A stretch of DNA of 64,000 bases from FEN-1219 sp964503125 (GCA_964503125.1 CAZCZE010000032.1:1-64000); one strand, 5' to 3'; counted from the stretch's first letter, positions 1-7,790 are shown. The notes: a model not told the origin generated them from the letters alone. Program-made: numbers and translations.

Positions 1-1
1 C

Positions 2-547
2 AAGCCGGACGATGCCGGCGTCGCAGCGCTGGTCGAACGCTCCGGCGCCGGTGCGCGTGCCGTGCTGCCGGCCGAAGCCGTGCGCGGCGCGGACCTGATC
101 GTGCTGGCGCTTCCAGGCGGGGTGGTCGAGGACGTCGTGCGCGGCCTCGGCGACCTGTCGGGAAAGATCATCGTCGACCCGACGAACCCGCGCGTGATGG
201 CGAGCGATGGTTTCGCCGACTATCCGCCCACGCTCGAGGACTCCAATGCCGAGCGCATCGCGCGGCTTGCACCGGGTGCGCAGGTCGTCAAGGCGTTCAG
301 CACGCTCGGCGCGGAGACGATGCTCGATCCAAGCCTCGCGGAAGGGCCGGTCACGATTCCGCTCGTCGGGGACGATCGGGCCGCGAAGGCTCTCGTCGGC
401 GAGTTCGCGCGCGAGATCGGCCTCGAGGCAGTGGATGTCGGGCCGTTGCGGCACGCGCGGATCGTCGAAGGGCTGCACTACCTGCGTGCGAACGCGCTCG
501 GCGGACGAATCAACTATTACCTGCGCCGCGACACGGCGCGCGACTAG
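2..547 (+). CDS. NADPH-dependent F420-reductase-like NAD(P)-binding protein, 5' partial
   Basis: The reading frame is open from base 2, so the gene begins upstream of the window and only the C-terminal ~181 residues are present. The visible part has a Rossmann-type strand and turn (GADLIVLALPGG), then DPTNP and VVKAFSTLGAETM. These motifs are characteristic of the NADP oxidoreductase/coenzyme F420-dependent (NPR-like) family, which reduces or binds NADP with a second cofactor or substrate. The dinucleotide-binding GxGxxG is missing because it lies upstream. The C terminus (GGRINYYLRR) is near the normal end for the family. The stop overlaps, tail to tail, the stop of a truncated minus-strand reading frame. 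The substrate cannot be assigned; many family members are not true F420 enzymes. Confidence 0.75.
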   Translation, partial: KPDDAGVAALVERSGAGARAVLPAEAVRGADLIVLALPGGVVEDVVRGLGDLSGKIIVDPTNPRVMASDGFADYPPTLEDSNAERIARLAPGAQVVKAFSTLGAETMLDPSLAEGPVTIPLVGDDRAAKALVGEFAREIGLEAVDVGPLRHARIVEGLHYLRANALGGRINYYLRRDTARD

Positions 548-664
548 CGGTGTTCCCGCGGCAGCAGGAGCGCAAGCTCGATCACGTAGGCGCGATGCAC
601 GGCGCCGCGCCGAACGAAGTCGTGGATTAGCGCGGGCGCGAGCCACAGCAGCGTGTTCGGTATC
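544..664 (-). pseudogene. C-terminal remnant of an integral membrane protein
   Basis: On the minus strand a frame reads PNTLLWLAPALIHDFVRRG followed by VHRAYVIELALLLPREHR and a stop at 544. This has the look of a hydrophobic C-terminal segment of a membrane protein, not random sequence. The frame is interrupted upstream at about 664, exactly where the 22-bp repeat begins, and no start codon belongs to it. I infer a gene truncated by the rearrangement that placed the island here. The family is not identified with confidence. Confidence 0.5.
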
Positions 665-686
665 GAGATCGAGCAGTGTGTGCGCT
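665..686. repeat. 22-bp perfect direct repeat, left copy (island boundary)
   Basis: A 22-base string beginning GAGATCGAGCAG and ending TGTGCGCT is repeated exactly, in direct orientation, at 7630-7651. Flanking bases differ on both sides of both copies. On the right the string lies inside an IS91-like transposase reading frame (EIEQCVRC). On the left only these 22 bases of that frame survive. The two copies bracket the lower-GC stressosome island. Confidence 0.85.
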
Positions 687-1064
687 CCCCCAACCGGCCG
701 TGGCAGGTTTCTGCACGAAATCCTACTGGCGGGCCCTGTAGGACAGCACAGCGTTTCGCTCGTTAACCGGCACTGACTCAGGTGTTTCCCCGATCCGTCA
801 ATCCGACTCTTCCCGTTACAGTAAGGACAACACTGGAAGGCGCGCGATAGCAATCGGTCTTCTTGTGCGAGTGTCGAGGCAACAACGAATGGGGTTACAA
901 CCCCGAGGTCGGTCACTGCAGCCCGTTGGTGCGGACGCGGCCGGTTAAGAAATCGTCTAGAAATTCGCGCTGACATACGCGCAATTCCAGTCCGGTAATC
1001 CTTGCCAGAGGAATCCTTTGATGCCTTCTGGTGCAGTAATGGCCACTGTGTTCGGAGCACCCTC
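687..1064. other. Intergenic leader of the stressosome operon
   Basis: No convincing gene is present in these 378 bases. GC content drops here relative to the left flank. There is a short perfect inverted repeat (TCCTAC at 721-726 with GTAGGA at 738-743). The region must hold the promoter for the downstream rsbR-rsbS-rsbT operon, but I cannot pick out a trustworthy -35/-10 pair. Confidence 0.4.
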
Positions 1065-1961
1065 ATGCCCAATTCCAAACGATCCGAGAATGCCTCTCCA
1101 CGTGCGGTCGAACAATCGACCGAGTTGCTAAGAGAACTCGTAGCGCACTTGCGACAGAGTCGAACGCAGTTGCGCGAAGAATGGGCAAGCCGTATTACCG
1201 AGGCGAAATTGCTGACAGCGATGACCAAGGAAGAAATCTTCGCCGAAGCAACCACCGTGTACGACAACTACGTCGAGGCGCTGGCGACCGGAACCTTCGA
1301 AGCCTTGCAGTCCTATTCGCGTAACTTGTCCGAGCGCATTATTCCTCGCGGCGTGGAAACGCATGAAGTCGTCGGTATCGTGCTGCTTCTGCGTGACGTG
1401 TTAGCTCGCTCGTTGTTCGCCAAGTATCAAAACGACTTCACCAAGCTCAATCGCATTTTGGACGCTTACGAACCTGCGGCAAACCGTATCGCCAACACCG
1501 TGGCGGTCGGCTTCGTGCAAGAACGCGAGCGCGTCATTCGTCAGCAACAGGAAGCCATCCGCGAGCTTTCTACACCGGTTTTACAAGTGCGCGAGCGCTT
1601 GCTCATTTTGCCGATCATCGGCGTCATCGATCCGATGCGCGCACGGCAGTTGACCGAGCAACTACTCAGGGGCATCCGTACGAATCGCGCCAAAGTGGTC
1701 GTGATCGATATCACTGGCGTAGCGGCGATGGACGCAACGGTCGCCAATCACTTGGTGCAAACTGTGGAAGCGTCTCGGCTCCTCGGCGCCACGGTCATTG
1801 TCACCGGCTTGTCTCCAGAAATCGCGCAAACCATCGTTACCATCGGTGTGGACCTCGGTAAAATGAACACGGTCGGCGATTTGCAGGGTGGTATCGAACA
1901 AGCCGAGCGTCTACTGGGATACAAGGTCATTCCAGTAGCAGAATCAGCAACCACCTCCTAG
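1065..1961 (+). CDS. rsbR: RsbR-type stressosome sensor (RsbRD_N + STAS)
   Basis: This 298-residue protein matches the RsbR layout of stressosomes, the large cytoplasmic complexes of RsbR and RsbS that hold the switch kinase RsbT. Residues ~15-165 form an alpha-helical RsbRD N-terminal domain (RITEAKLLTAM, then ERIIPRGVETHEVVG). Residues ~172-290 form a STAS domain (VVVIDITGVAAMDATVANHL). The ATG at 1065 is preceded by GGAGC at a good distance, so it is preferred to the TTG at 1002. The gene heads a tight operon with rsbS (10-bp gap). In Bacillus RsbR a conserved Thr follows Asp in this STAS motif; here the residues are D223-A224-T225, so the usual phospho-threonine position is Ala with Thr one residue later. 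The sensed signal cannot be read from the sequence. Confidence 0.88.
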   Translation: MPNSKRSENASPRAVEQSTELLRELVAHLRQSRTQLREEWASRITEAKLLTAMTKEEIFAEATTVYDNYVEALATGTFEALQSYSRNLSERIIPRGVETHEVVGIVLLLRDVLARSLFAKYQNDFTKLNRILDAYEPAANRIANTVAVGFVQERERVIRQQQEAIRELSTPVLQVRERLLILPIIGVIDPMRARQLTEQLLRGIRTNRAKVVVIDITGVAAMDATVANHLVQTVEASRLLGATVIVTGLSPEIAQTIVTIGVDLGKMNTVGDLQGGIEQAERLLGYKVIPVAESATTS

Positions 1962-1971
1962 GGTCTGTGCC

Positions 1972-2334
1972 GTGGAAGTCCCCATTCTCAAACAGGGTCA
2001 ATTCCTCATCGCGACAATTCAGGCGGCTCTTTCCGATAAAGATTTGTTGCACTTGCGCCGCGCGCTCATAGAAAAAGTCATTGCGTTTCGGTCACAGGGC
2101 GTGGTCGTGGATGTCACGGCGCTCGATGTAATGGATTCGTTCGCTACCCGAACCTTGCGCGACATCGCCAATATGATTCGTCTACGCGGCGCCGATACGG
2201 TCATCGTCGGCATCCAGCCCGAAGTGGCGTTTGCAATGGTGCAGTTAGGAATGACCATGGAAGGCATAGCCACCGCGCTTGATCTGGAGGAAGGTCTCGC
2301 ACATCTTCAAATCCGAACAAAGATTGGTAGATGA
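1972..2334 (+). CDS. rsbS: RsbS-type STAS antagonist, stressosome scaffold
   Basis: A single STAS-domain protein of 120 residues, the usual size of RsbS. The motif ALDVMDSFATRTLRD contains Ser56 in the DSF context that matches the serine phosphorylated by RsbT in Bacillus RsbS, so the switch residue is retained. The start is GTG at 1972, 10 bases after rsbR, and the end overlaps the region just upstream of rsbT. By family knowledge RsbS forms the stressosome core with RsbR and sequesters RsbT until both are phosphorylated. Base composition matches its island neighbours, not the surrounding high-GC genome. Confidence 0.9.
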   Translation: MEVPILKQGQFLIATIQAALSDKDLLHLRRALIEKVIAFRSQGVVVDVTALDVMDSFATRTLRDIANMIRLRGADTVIVGIQPEVAFAMVQLGMTMEGIATALDLEEGLAHLQIRTKIGR

Positions 2335-2344
2335 GACAAAACGC

Positions 2345-2746
2345 GTGGCGAACGGCATTCGTGTCCCCATTCGCTCCGATGTCGACATTGTCGCGGCCCG
2401 GCAGCAGGGACGCGAATTGGCGGCGCAAATAGGGTTTTCCATTACCGATGGAACTCTGATTGCCACCTCGATCTCGGAGTTGGCCCGCAACATCGTTTCT
2501 TATGCGGCTCAAGGCGAAATCGTTCTTAGCCGGATCGAAAATGCGCGCACGCCAGGTATGCTTATTGTTGCCCGCGATGACGGACCGGGCATTAGTAACA
2601 TTCAGGATGTCCTGCGCGATGGTTATTCAACGTCCGGTGGTTTGGGACTGGGCCTGCCCGGCGTCAAGCGCTTGATGGACGAGTTTGAGATCCAATCGGA
2701 ATTCGGCGTAGGCACGACTGTCAGCATTAAAAAGTGGCTGCGATGA
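2345..2746 (+). CDS. rsbT: RsbT-type serine/threonine switch kinase (GHKL ATPase)
   Basis: Encodes a small GHKL kinase with all expected boxes: ISELARNI (N box), ARDDGPGI (G1) and GGLGLGLPGVKRLMDEF (G2). The start is taken as GTG at 2345, which gives a 133-residue protein of normal RsbT length; the frame is open further upstream but would overlap rsbS widely. RsbT phosphorylates RsbS and RsbR, is then released, and activates a partner carrying an RsbU_N-type domain. No classical RsbU phosphatase follows. Instead, the histidine kinase two genes downstream has such an N terminus, suggesting an alternative output. The stop overlaps the next start (ATGA). Confidence 0.9.
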   Translation: MANGIRVPIRSDVDIVAARQQGRELAAQIGFSITDGTLIATSISELARNIVSYAAQGEIVLSRIENARTPGMLIVARDDGPGISNIQDVLRDGYSTSGGLGLGLPGVKRLMDEFEIQSEFGVGTTVSIKKWLR

Positions 2747-3345
2747 GCACCGCTTGTCTTGACTGGAGCACTGCGTCGGCTGCGATGCCCGGTGAGCCGG
2801 AATCGGGCGATTCATATTTCGCGTGTGAAGTGGCCGATGGCATGCTGGTCGCTGTGTTGGATGGCTTAGGTCACGGCAGCAAAGCTGCCGCCGCAGCTCG
2901 CGTCGCGGTCAAGACGCTCGAGCAGTACGCTTACGAGCCAGTTATCTCGCTGCTTCGACGCTGTCACGAACCTCTAAGGCCGACTCGCGGTGTAGCGATG
3001 AGCTTGGCCTCATTCAGTTTTCGGTACGGAACGATGGCCTGGATCGGCGTTGGCAACGTCGACGGATTGTTGTTGCGGGCGGACTCGAGCCTTCCGAATG
3101 AGCAATTGCTCTTGCGCAACGGCGTGGTCGGTTCGCATTTGCCACAATTGCAGGCAACGGAAATCCCGGTTAATCCCGGCGACACGCTTGTACTCACCAC
3201 CGATGGCATAGCACGCGACTTTACGCGGGCCATCATGATCAGCGACCCGCTGCAGGCAATTGCAGATCGAGTTTTAGCTGAGGCCAACAAAGGCACCGAT
3301 GACGCTCTCGTGATGATCGCACGCTATCGAGGCCCGGGGCTATGA
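2743..3345 (+). CDS. rsbX: RsbX-like PP2C/SpoIIE-type phosphatase
   Basis: A 200-residue PPM/SpoIIE-type serine phosphatase without any sensor domain, matching the size and position of RsbX. Metal-binding acidic motifs are seen at VLDGLGHG and TTDGIARDF. Further family features include SFRYGTMAWIGVGNVDG and PVNPGDTLVLTTDG. RsbX resets the stressosome by dephosphorylating RsbR and RsbS. The ATG overlaps the rsbT stop by the sequence ATGA, and its own end overlaps the next gene by 4 bases, so the four genes are probably translated as a coupled set. Confidence 0.85.
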   Translation: MSTACLDWSTASAAMPGEPESGDSYFACEVADGMLVAVLDGLGHGSKAAAAARVAVKTLEQYAYEPVISLLRRCHEPLRPTRGVAMSLASFSFRYGTMAWIGVGNVDGLLLRADSSLPNEQLLLRNGVVGSHLPQLQATEIPVNPGDTLVLTTDGIARDFTRAIMISDPLQAIADRVLAEANKGTDDALVMIARYRGPGL

Positions 3346-4313
3346 AGGACGTGAAAGAGAGCAGCGAATCCCACGGCCAAACAAATCGGCCTACTCCCAA
3401 TGACGACTATCTGTCTTCGCTGCAAAGTTATCTGCAAGGCCAAGGCGAAAGCGCTCTGCACAGGGCTTATGAAATCGGTCGCGCCGCACTCGCCGCGGGA
3501 ATCGGCCCGCTTGCGATCACGCGGATTCACCACGTTTCGGTAGAAGCTCTGTTGCTGCAAAGTTCGTCGACGCAGGAGCACAATCGAATCCTAAACGCTG
3601 CCGCCGACTTTTTTGCCGAGTGCATCTCGCCCTATGAGATGACCTATACCGGGTTTCGCGAAGCCAACATCGTATTGCGTCACTTCAACGAAGTGTTGGA
3701 GCAGGAAGCGAAACGCATCGCTCATGCGTTGCATAACGAGGCCGGTCAGTTGTTGGTCGCAGTGTACATTGCGCTGGAGAACATGGGTCACGAGATGCCT
3801 GCCGCTCGGCCGAATATTGCGAACGTAGTGGAGCTGCTCGACCAAATCGAAGTGCAGTTGCGACGATTGTCGCATGAGTTGGCACCTGCGATGCTCAGCG
3901 ATCTCGGTCTCGCTCCGGCGCTACGATATTTGGCGGAAGGATTGTCTCAGCGGTTTCCCTTGCAGATCGCCATTGAAGGCTCGCCGCAAGAGCGCTTGCC
4001 GCGACGCATTGAGTCCGTGCTGTATCGAATCGCTCAGGAATCGTTGAACAATACGATCAAACATTCGCAAGCGACCGAGGTATTGATCCGGTTCCAACGG
4101 GAATCTGGAGCGATTTGTTGCACTATTCGCGACAACGGCGTCGGCTTCGACGTCAACTCGGTCCAAACGCGCACAGGCGAGCGAGGCTTCGGCCTGAGCG
4201 GAATCCGCGAGCGAGTGAGCGTGGTTGGCGGAGCATTGCAAATCAACTCTGCGATCGGTTCTGGCACGGAGCTTGTAGTTCGCGTTCCAATTGAGAATCC
4301 GGTGGACAGCTGA
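3342..4313 (+). CDS. NarL-type sensor histidine kinase with RsbU_N-like N terminus
   Basis: A 323-residue soluble kinase. Residues ~22-110 form an all-helical segment (HRAYEIGRAALAAGIGPLAI, then SPYEMTYTGFREAN) that resembles the RsbU N-terminal domain, which is the RsbT-docking domain in Bacillus. The kinase core is HisKA_3-like with the phosphoacceptor in AKRIAHALHNEAGQLL, an N box ESLNNTIKHS and G boxes DNGVGFD and GFGLSGIRERV. No transmembrane segment is visible. Its position directly after rsbX with a 4-bp overlap, and its response regulator next door, suggest that free RsbT controls this kinase instead of a phosphatase. The domain call rests on pattern recognition and should be tested by a profile search. 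Confidence 0.8.
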   Translation: MKDVKESSESHGQTNRPTPNDDYLSSLQSYLQGQGESALHRAYEIGRAALAAGIGPLAITRIHHVSVEALLLQSSSTQEHNRILNAAADFFAECISPYEMTYTGFREANIVLRHFNEVLEQEAKRIAHALHNEAGQLLVAVYIALENMGHEMPAARPNIANVVELLDQIEVQLRRLSHELAPAMLSDLGLAPALRYLAEGLSQRFPLQIAIEGSPQERLPRRIESVLYRIAQESLNNTIKHSQATEVLIRFQRESGAICCTIRDNGVGFDVNSVQTRTGERGFGLSGIRERVSVVGGALQINSAIGSGTELVVRVPIENPVDS

Positions 4314-4314
4314 G

Positions 4315-4947
4315 ATGTCGATACGCGTCGTGCTCGCCGACGATCACCTTATCGTGCGACAGGGTTTGCGGCTGTTGCTCGAGAAGGAACAGATTTCGAC
4401 GGTTGGCGAAGCACCGGATGGATATGAAGCGCTGCGCTTGATACAAGAGCTCCTTCCTGACATTGCCGTGCTAGATCTGGATATGCCGCGTCTGGACGGC
4501 CTCGGCGTATTGCGCGAGGTGCCCAAGATCAGCCCCAAGACGCGTTCGATAGTACTCACTCGTCATATGGAAGAGCCTTATGCCGTGGAAGCATTGCGCG
4601 CGGGTGCGCGCGGCTATGTACTCAAGACACAAGCGGGGTTGGATCTGGTTGCAGCCGTGCAGCATGTACATCGAGGAGAGGTCTACTTAAGCCCCAAGAT
4701 TTCCAAGGCGGTGGTTGATGCCTACCTTGCCAAGAACGATTTGCCGAACAAGACGCTGACGCCGCGCGAACGGCAAGTGCTGCAACTCGTCGGTGAAGGA
4801 CACTCGACCAAGGGTATTGCAGCTCTGCTGGGAATCAGCGTCAAGACCGCGGATACGCATCGCACCAAGCTCATGGACAAACTCGACATCCATCAAACAG
4901 CGGGCCTGGTCCGCTATGCCATTCGCAGCGGTTTGATCGAGCCCTGA
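4315..4947 (+). CDS. NarL/LuxR-family response regulator
   Basis: Receiver domain (residues 1-~120) with acidic pocket ADDH, phosphoacceptor Asp in AVLDLDMPRLDG, switch residue in SIVLTRHME and conserved Lys in GYVLKTQ. The C-terminal LuxR-type helix-turn-helix covers ~145-210 (LTPRERQVLQLVGEGHST, then SVKTADTHRTKLMDKL). The ATG lies one base after the upstream kinase stop, so the two form a cognate pair. The DNA target is unknown; likely candidates are the island's own genes or the Crp/GGDEF genes that follow. It is the last gene of the close-packed operon, since a 163-base gap follows. Confidence 0.9.
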   Translation: MSIRVVLADDHLIVRQGLRLLLEKEQISTVGEAPDGYEALRLIQELLPDIAVLDLDMPRLDGLGVLREVPKISPKTRSIVLTRHMEEPYAVEALRAGARGYVLKTQAGLDLVAAVQHVHRGEVYLSPKISKAVVDAYLAKNDLPNKTLTPRERQVLQLVGEGHSTKGIAALLGISVKTADTHRTKLMDKLDIHQTAGLVRYAIRSGLIEP

Positions 4948-5110
4948 ATATCGATCGTTGAATTGTTACGCTCTGGTCACTCCGGTCTTTTCCAAGGCCG
5001 GCATCAAGAATTCACCTGATTATGCTGGCGGCGCTCTTGTTTATCGTTGCCTACGGGAATTGCTTTTAGCAATCAGCTTGGGAACGGACGGAACAAAGTG
5101 AGGCCGGAAA

Positions 5111-5956
5111 ATGCATACGAACAGGTACACAGTGAACGCCCAACCGGTCTCAAGTCTAGAGATCGACGCGCGGCGGAATTGTTTGCTCGCCAGGCTGCCG
5201 AGAGCCCAACTGGCAACGCTGCTACCTTACCTCGAACGAGTCGATATGCAGGTAGGCGACGTGATCTGTCGATCTAGCAATCAATCGCAGCATGTGTATT
5301 TTCCCATCACGGCTATCGTGTCGCTGCTATATGGGCTGAAAGACGGCTTATCGGCAGAAACGGCTATCGTCGGCAACGAAGGGATGATCGGCGTTGGATT
5401 GTTCATGGCCGGCGAGACTACGCCCGGCCTGGCCGAGGTTCGGTGCGCTGGACAAGGTTTGCGGCTGAATTCGCGAGTTCTCAAGGAACAATGCGACGGC
5501 TCCGAAGCCTTGCGGCATCTACTTCTCTGCTACGTTCAGACGCTCATAGTCGCGATTTCTCTGAATGCGGTCTGTGGTCGTCACCATACGATGACTCAGC
5601 GGCTATGCCGTTACCTGTTGCTCAATCTGGATCGTTCATTCGGGCGCGAAATGGCGCTGACGCAAGAAATGATCGGCGCGTCGCTTGGCGTGCGGCGCGA
5701 AACCGTGACGGAGGCTGCTGGCAAACTGCGGAAAGCCAACCTTATCGATTACTGGCGTGGGCGTATCACCATTCTGGACCGGGACGGTCTCGAATCACGA
5801 ACGTGCGAATGCTACCTGGTCGGCAAGAAAACGCTGGACCGGCTCTTGCCCAACAGAATCGAAGTGCAACCCGCTACCAGCGGAGCACGGTTTGCCGTTC
5901 CATGCAGTGCACACTCTGCGCGGCTCAATTGCATGGCAGCCGCTCGCGTGCAATGA
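5111..5956 (+). CDS. Crp/Fnr-family transcriptional regulator
   Basis: A 281-residue protein with a cupin-like effector domain (~20-140; QSQHVYFPITAIVSLLYGL, IVGNEGMIGVGLFM) and a Crp-type winged helix (~190-245; LTQEMIGASLGVRRETVTE, KANLIDYWRGRITILD). The consensus phosphate-binding cassette for cAMP is not recognisable, so it probably senses something other than cAMP. The last ~35 residues after LLPN have no family counterpart and look like an extension. It lies between the two-component pair and the GGDEF gene with its own intergenic regions, so it may be transcribed separately. Composition matches the island. Confidence 0.8.
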   Translation: MHTNRYTVNAQPVSSLEIDARRNCLLARLPRAQLATLLPYLERVDMQVGDVICRSSNQSQHVYFPITAIVSLLYGLKDGLSAETAIVGNEGMIGVGLFMAGETTPGLAEVRCAGQGLRLNSRVLKEQCDGSEALRHLLLCYVQTLIVAISLNAVCGRHHTMTQRLCRYLLLNLDRSFGREMALTQEMIGASLGVRRETVTEAAGKLRKANLIDYWRGRITILDRDGLESRTCECYLVGKKTLDRLLPNRIEVQPATSGARFAVPCSAHSARLNCMAAARVQ

Positions 5957-6062
5957 GACCGGCGTAAAACACGACGGGCGTCGACACCCTAGCGTTGATC
6001 GTCGCCCGTGGCAGGTTCTATTCAAGGTATACCAACTCTCGGGAAAGGATAGATGGAACGAT

Positions 6063-6992
6063 ATGAGCAACGCACCGGTGAAGGCTATTGCGATTTCCGA
6101 TAGACGAGCGAGCTCCTGGTTTTCCGAAGAGATCGTCGATGATGAATCCGTCGAATGCCAGCTACTCGATGTCGAGGACTTTCTATCGGATATCGAGAGA
6201 TTGGACAGCGCACTCCAAAGACGCAAGAAGGACAAGCTCGATGTCGTCATGTTGGATTCCGCATTGCCGCCGGCGTTCTTAGTGAACATGGCTATCCGTG
6301 TGCGCGATAAAGCGCCCGGTGTGCCGATACTGATGCTGCCGCAAGTAAACACCGAAGACGGCAGCATAAAGAGCTCGTCGGACGCGGCCACCGAAACGAT
6401 AACGAAGGTGATTCGCCATGCGCGCAATCGGCAGCGATTGCAATCAAAGCTACTACAATTGGCGTTCAAAGATGACCTCACCGGCTTGCACAATCGGCGA
6501 GGGTTCCAGGCGCTGGCGAAACAGCAACTTAGATTGGCCCATGACATGAAGCGGCGATTGTTGATGTTCTTTGCCGACGTCGATGACCTGAAACAGATCA
6601 ACGATCAGTTCGGCCATCATGAAGGAGATCGGGCATTACTACGGACCGCAACTAGTTTCAAAAATGCGTTTCGCAAATCCGATGTCACCGCACGACTAGG
6701 CGGGGATGAATTTATCGCACTGATGCTCGAAGAACCCGAACGCAATGCGGAAACGATCAGCCGTCGGTTACAACTGAACCTGACACGTTGTGCAGTGAAA
6801 GAACCACGCTACCGTTTGTCTTTGAGCGTCGGTGTAGCACGCTTCGATCCGCAAGCTGCTTCCTCGTTGCAAGATCTGATGGCGCAAGCGGATAAAGCTC
6901 TATACGCGCAGAAACGCAAGCGAGTCTTTCTCGCGCAAACAGGCTCCAGGATCACGCTCGTCGGATGCGAAGCAACAGCAGCAACTGGATGA
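6063..6992 (+). CDS. Diguanylate cyclase with degenerate receiver-like N terminus
   Basis: The C-terminal GGDEF domain (~135-300) makes cyclic di-GMP from two GTP. The signature RLGGDEFIAL is intact, DDLTGLHNRRGF marks the domain start, and an inhibitory-site RKSD lies five residues before GGDEF, predicting product inhibition. Residues ~1-125 resemble a receiver fold (DVVMLDSALPP, PGVPILMLPQ) but lack the full acidic pocket, so control by phosphorylation is doubtful. The ATG at 6063 follows a GGAACG box; longer in-frame starts would run far into the Crp gene. The stop overlaps the PilZ start (ATGA), linking synthesis and a c-di-GMP receptor. Confidence 0.87.
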   Translation: MSNAPVKAIAISDRRASSWFSEEIVDDESVECQLLDVEDFLSDIERLDSALQRRKKDKLDVVMLDSALPPAFLVNMAIRVRDKAPGVPILMLPQVNTEDGSIKSSSDAATETITKVIRHARNRQRLQSKLLQLAFKDDLTGLHNRRGFQALAKQQLRLAHDMKRRLLMFFADVDDLKQINDQFGHHEGDRALLRTATSFKNAFRKSDVTARLGGDEFIALMLEEPERNAETISRRLQLNLTRCAVKEPRYRLSLSVGVARFDPQAASSLQDLMAQADKALYAQKRKRVFLAQTGSRITLVGCEATAATG

Positions 6993-7402
6993 CGTTCGCC
7001 ACGCGCGAATCATCTATCGATTTCAACGCCAGGGTTACGCTTCCGACGCCCATTGTCAGGCAGCGGCGCCCGGTTGGATCGCCATCGAGGTTGGTTGAAA
7101 TGCACACAGGCAGGGTCGATCGACGAATGGCGAGTCGAATGGCCGCGCATCTTGAGGCGCTCGATGACCCTTCGATCCGAGAAACGGTCTCGATTGAAGA
7201 TATCAGCACCCATGGTGCTCGTGTTCTCACTGGCCGGCGCTGGCAGCCGCACGAGCGCGTGATCGTGTCCGGTGTCGTTGACGGCTTTCGGACCATGGCC
7301 GCAGTCGTCTACTGCAAGTCTGTGGACGAAAAGTCATGCGTCATCGGCCTTAAGTTTAGCGCGCCTATGGACCAGTCGCCGACTGGAAAGACGTCCAGAT
7401 GA
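6989..7402 (+). CDS. PilZ-domain protein, putative c-di-GMP receptor
   Basis: A 137-residue protein. It has an RxxxR motif (RMASR) and the downstream DISTHGARV, i.e. the D/NxSxxG signature that binds c-di-GMP, then the PilZ beta-barrel strands (RVIVSGVVDGF, AAVVYCKS). The spacing between RxxxR and DxSxxG is longer than usual, so binding is likely but not certain. The ATG at 6989 overlaps the stop of the diguanylate cyclase; an earlier ATG at 6965 is possible. It is the last intact gene of the island before the remnant zone. Confidence 0.75.
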   Translation: MTFATRESSIDFNARVTLPTPIVRQRRPVGSPSRLVEMHTGRVDRRMASRMAAHLEALDDPSIRETVSIEDISTHGARVLTGRRWQPHERVIVSGVVDGFRTMAAVVYCKSVDEKSCVIGLKFSAPMDQSPTGKTSR

Positions 7403-7428
7403 ATGGGTACAAGCTGTAGTCGCTGGCC

Positions 7429-7629
7429 TCAGGCGAGCCAACGCGGCAGCGCGAGCGACACCCACGGCACGTACGTCACGAGGACGAGCATCGCGAACAA
7501 CACGAGCAGCCACGGCAGTGCCACGCGCGCGACGCGCGTGACCGGCAGCTCGGCGATCCCCGCCGTCACGAATTGGTTCAGGCCGACCGGCGGCGTGACC
7601 ATGCCGATCTCCATGCTCATGGTCATGAT
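7429..7629 (-). pseudogene. C-terminal remnant of a TRAP transporter large permease (DctM)
   Basis: The minus-strand frame reads MEIGMVTPPVGLNQFVTAG, then VARVALPWLLVLFAMLVLV and a stop at 7429. This is the classic end of a TRAP-type DctM permease, with the NMEIG-x-TPPVGLN loop followed by the last membrane helix. Only ~67 of about 430 residues remain. Homology stops where the right copy of the 22-bp repeat begins, so the upstream part was removed by the same rearrangement. Codon use is high-GC, unlike the island genes beside it. Confidence 0.75.
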
Positions 7630-7651
7630 GAGATCGAGCAGTGTGTGCGCT
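7630..7651. repeat. 22-bp perfect direct repeat, right copy (island boundary)
   Basis: Exact copy of the string at 665-686, same orientation. Here it continues into a recognisable transposase C-terminal reading frame. Recombination between the two copies would excise the segment carrying the stressosome, two-component, Crp, GGDEF and PilZ genes together with the DctM fragment. Confidence 0.85.
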
Positions 7652-7790
7652 GCGGCGGGCGGCTCAGGGTCATTGCCAGCATCGAGGACCCGGAACTCAT
7701 CGAGCGGATTCTCGCGCGCCGACGGGAGCGTGGAGACGAAGATACGTCGGCATCGCCGCTCGGCCGCGGAGCGTGCCAACGTTGGCGCGA
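7630..7790 (+). pseudogene. IS91-like transposase C-terminal remnant
   Basis: The plus-strand frame reads EQCVRCGGRLRVIASIEDPE and then LIERILARR. The CxxCGGRLRVIASIEDP string is typical of the C-terminal end of IS91-family (Y2-type) transposases. Everything upstream of the 22-bp repeat is missing, so this is a dead fragment. About 60 bases beyond it lies repeat copy A (7841-7897), which may be the terminus of the same element. I recognise the motif from the family; a database search would settle it. Confidence 0.6.
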
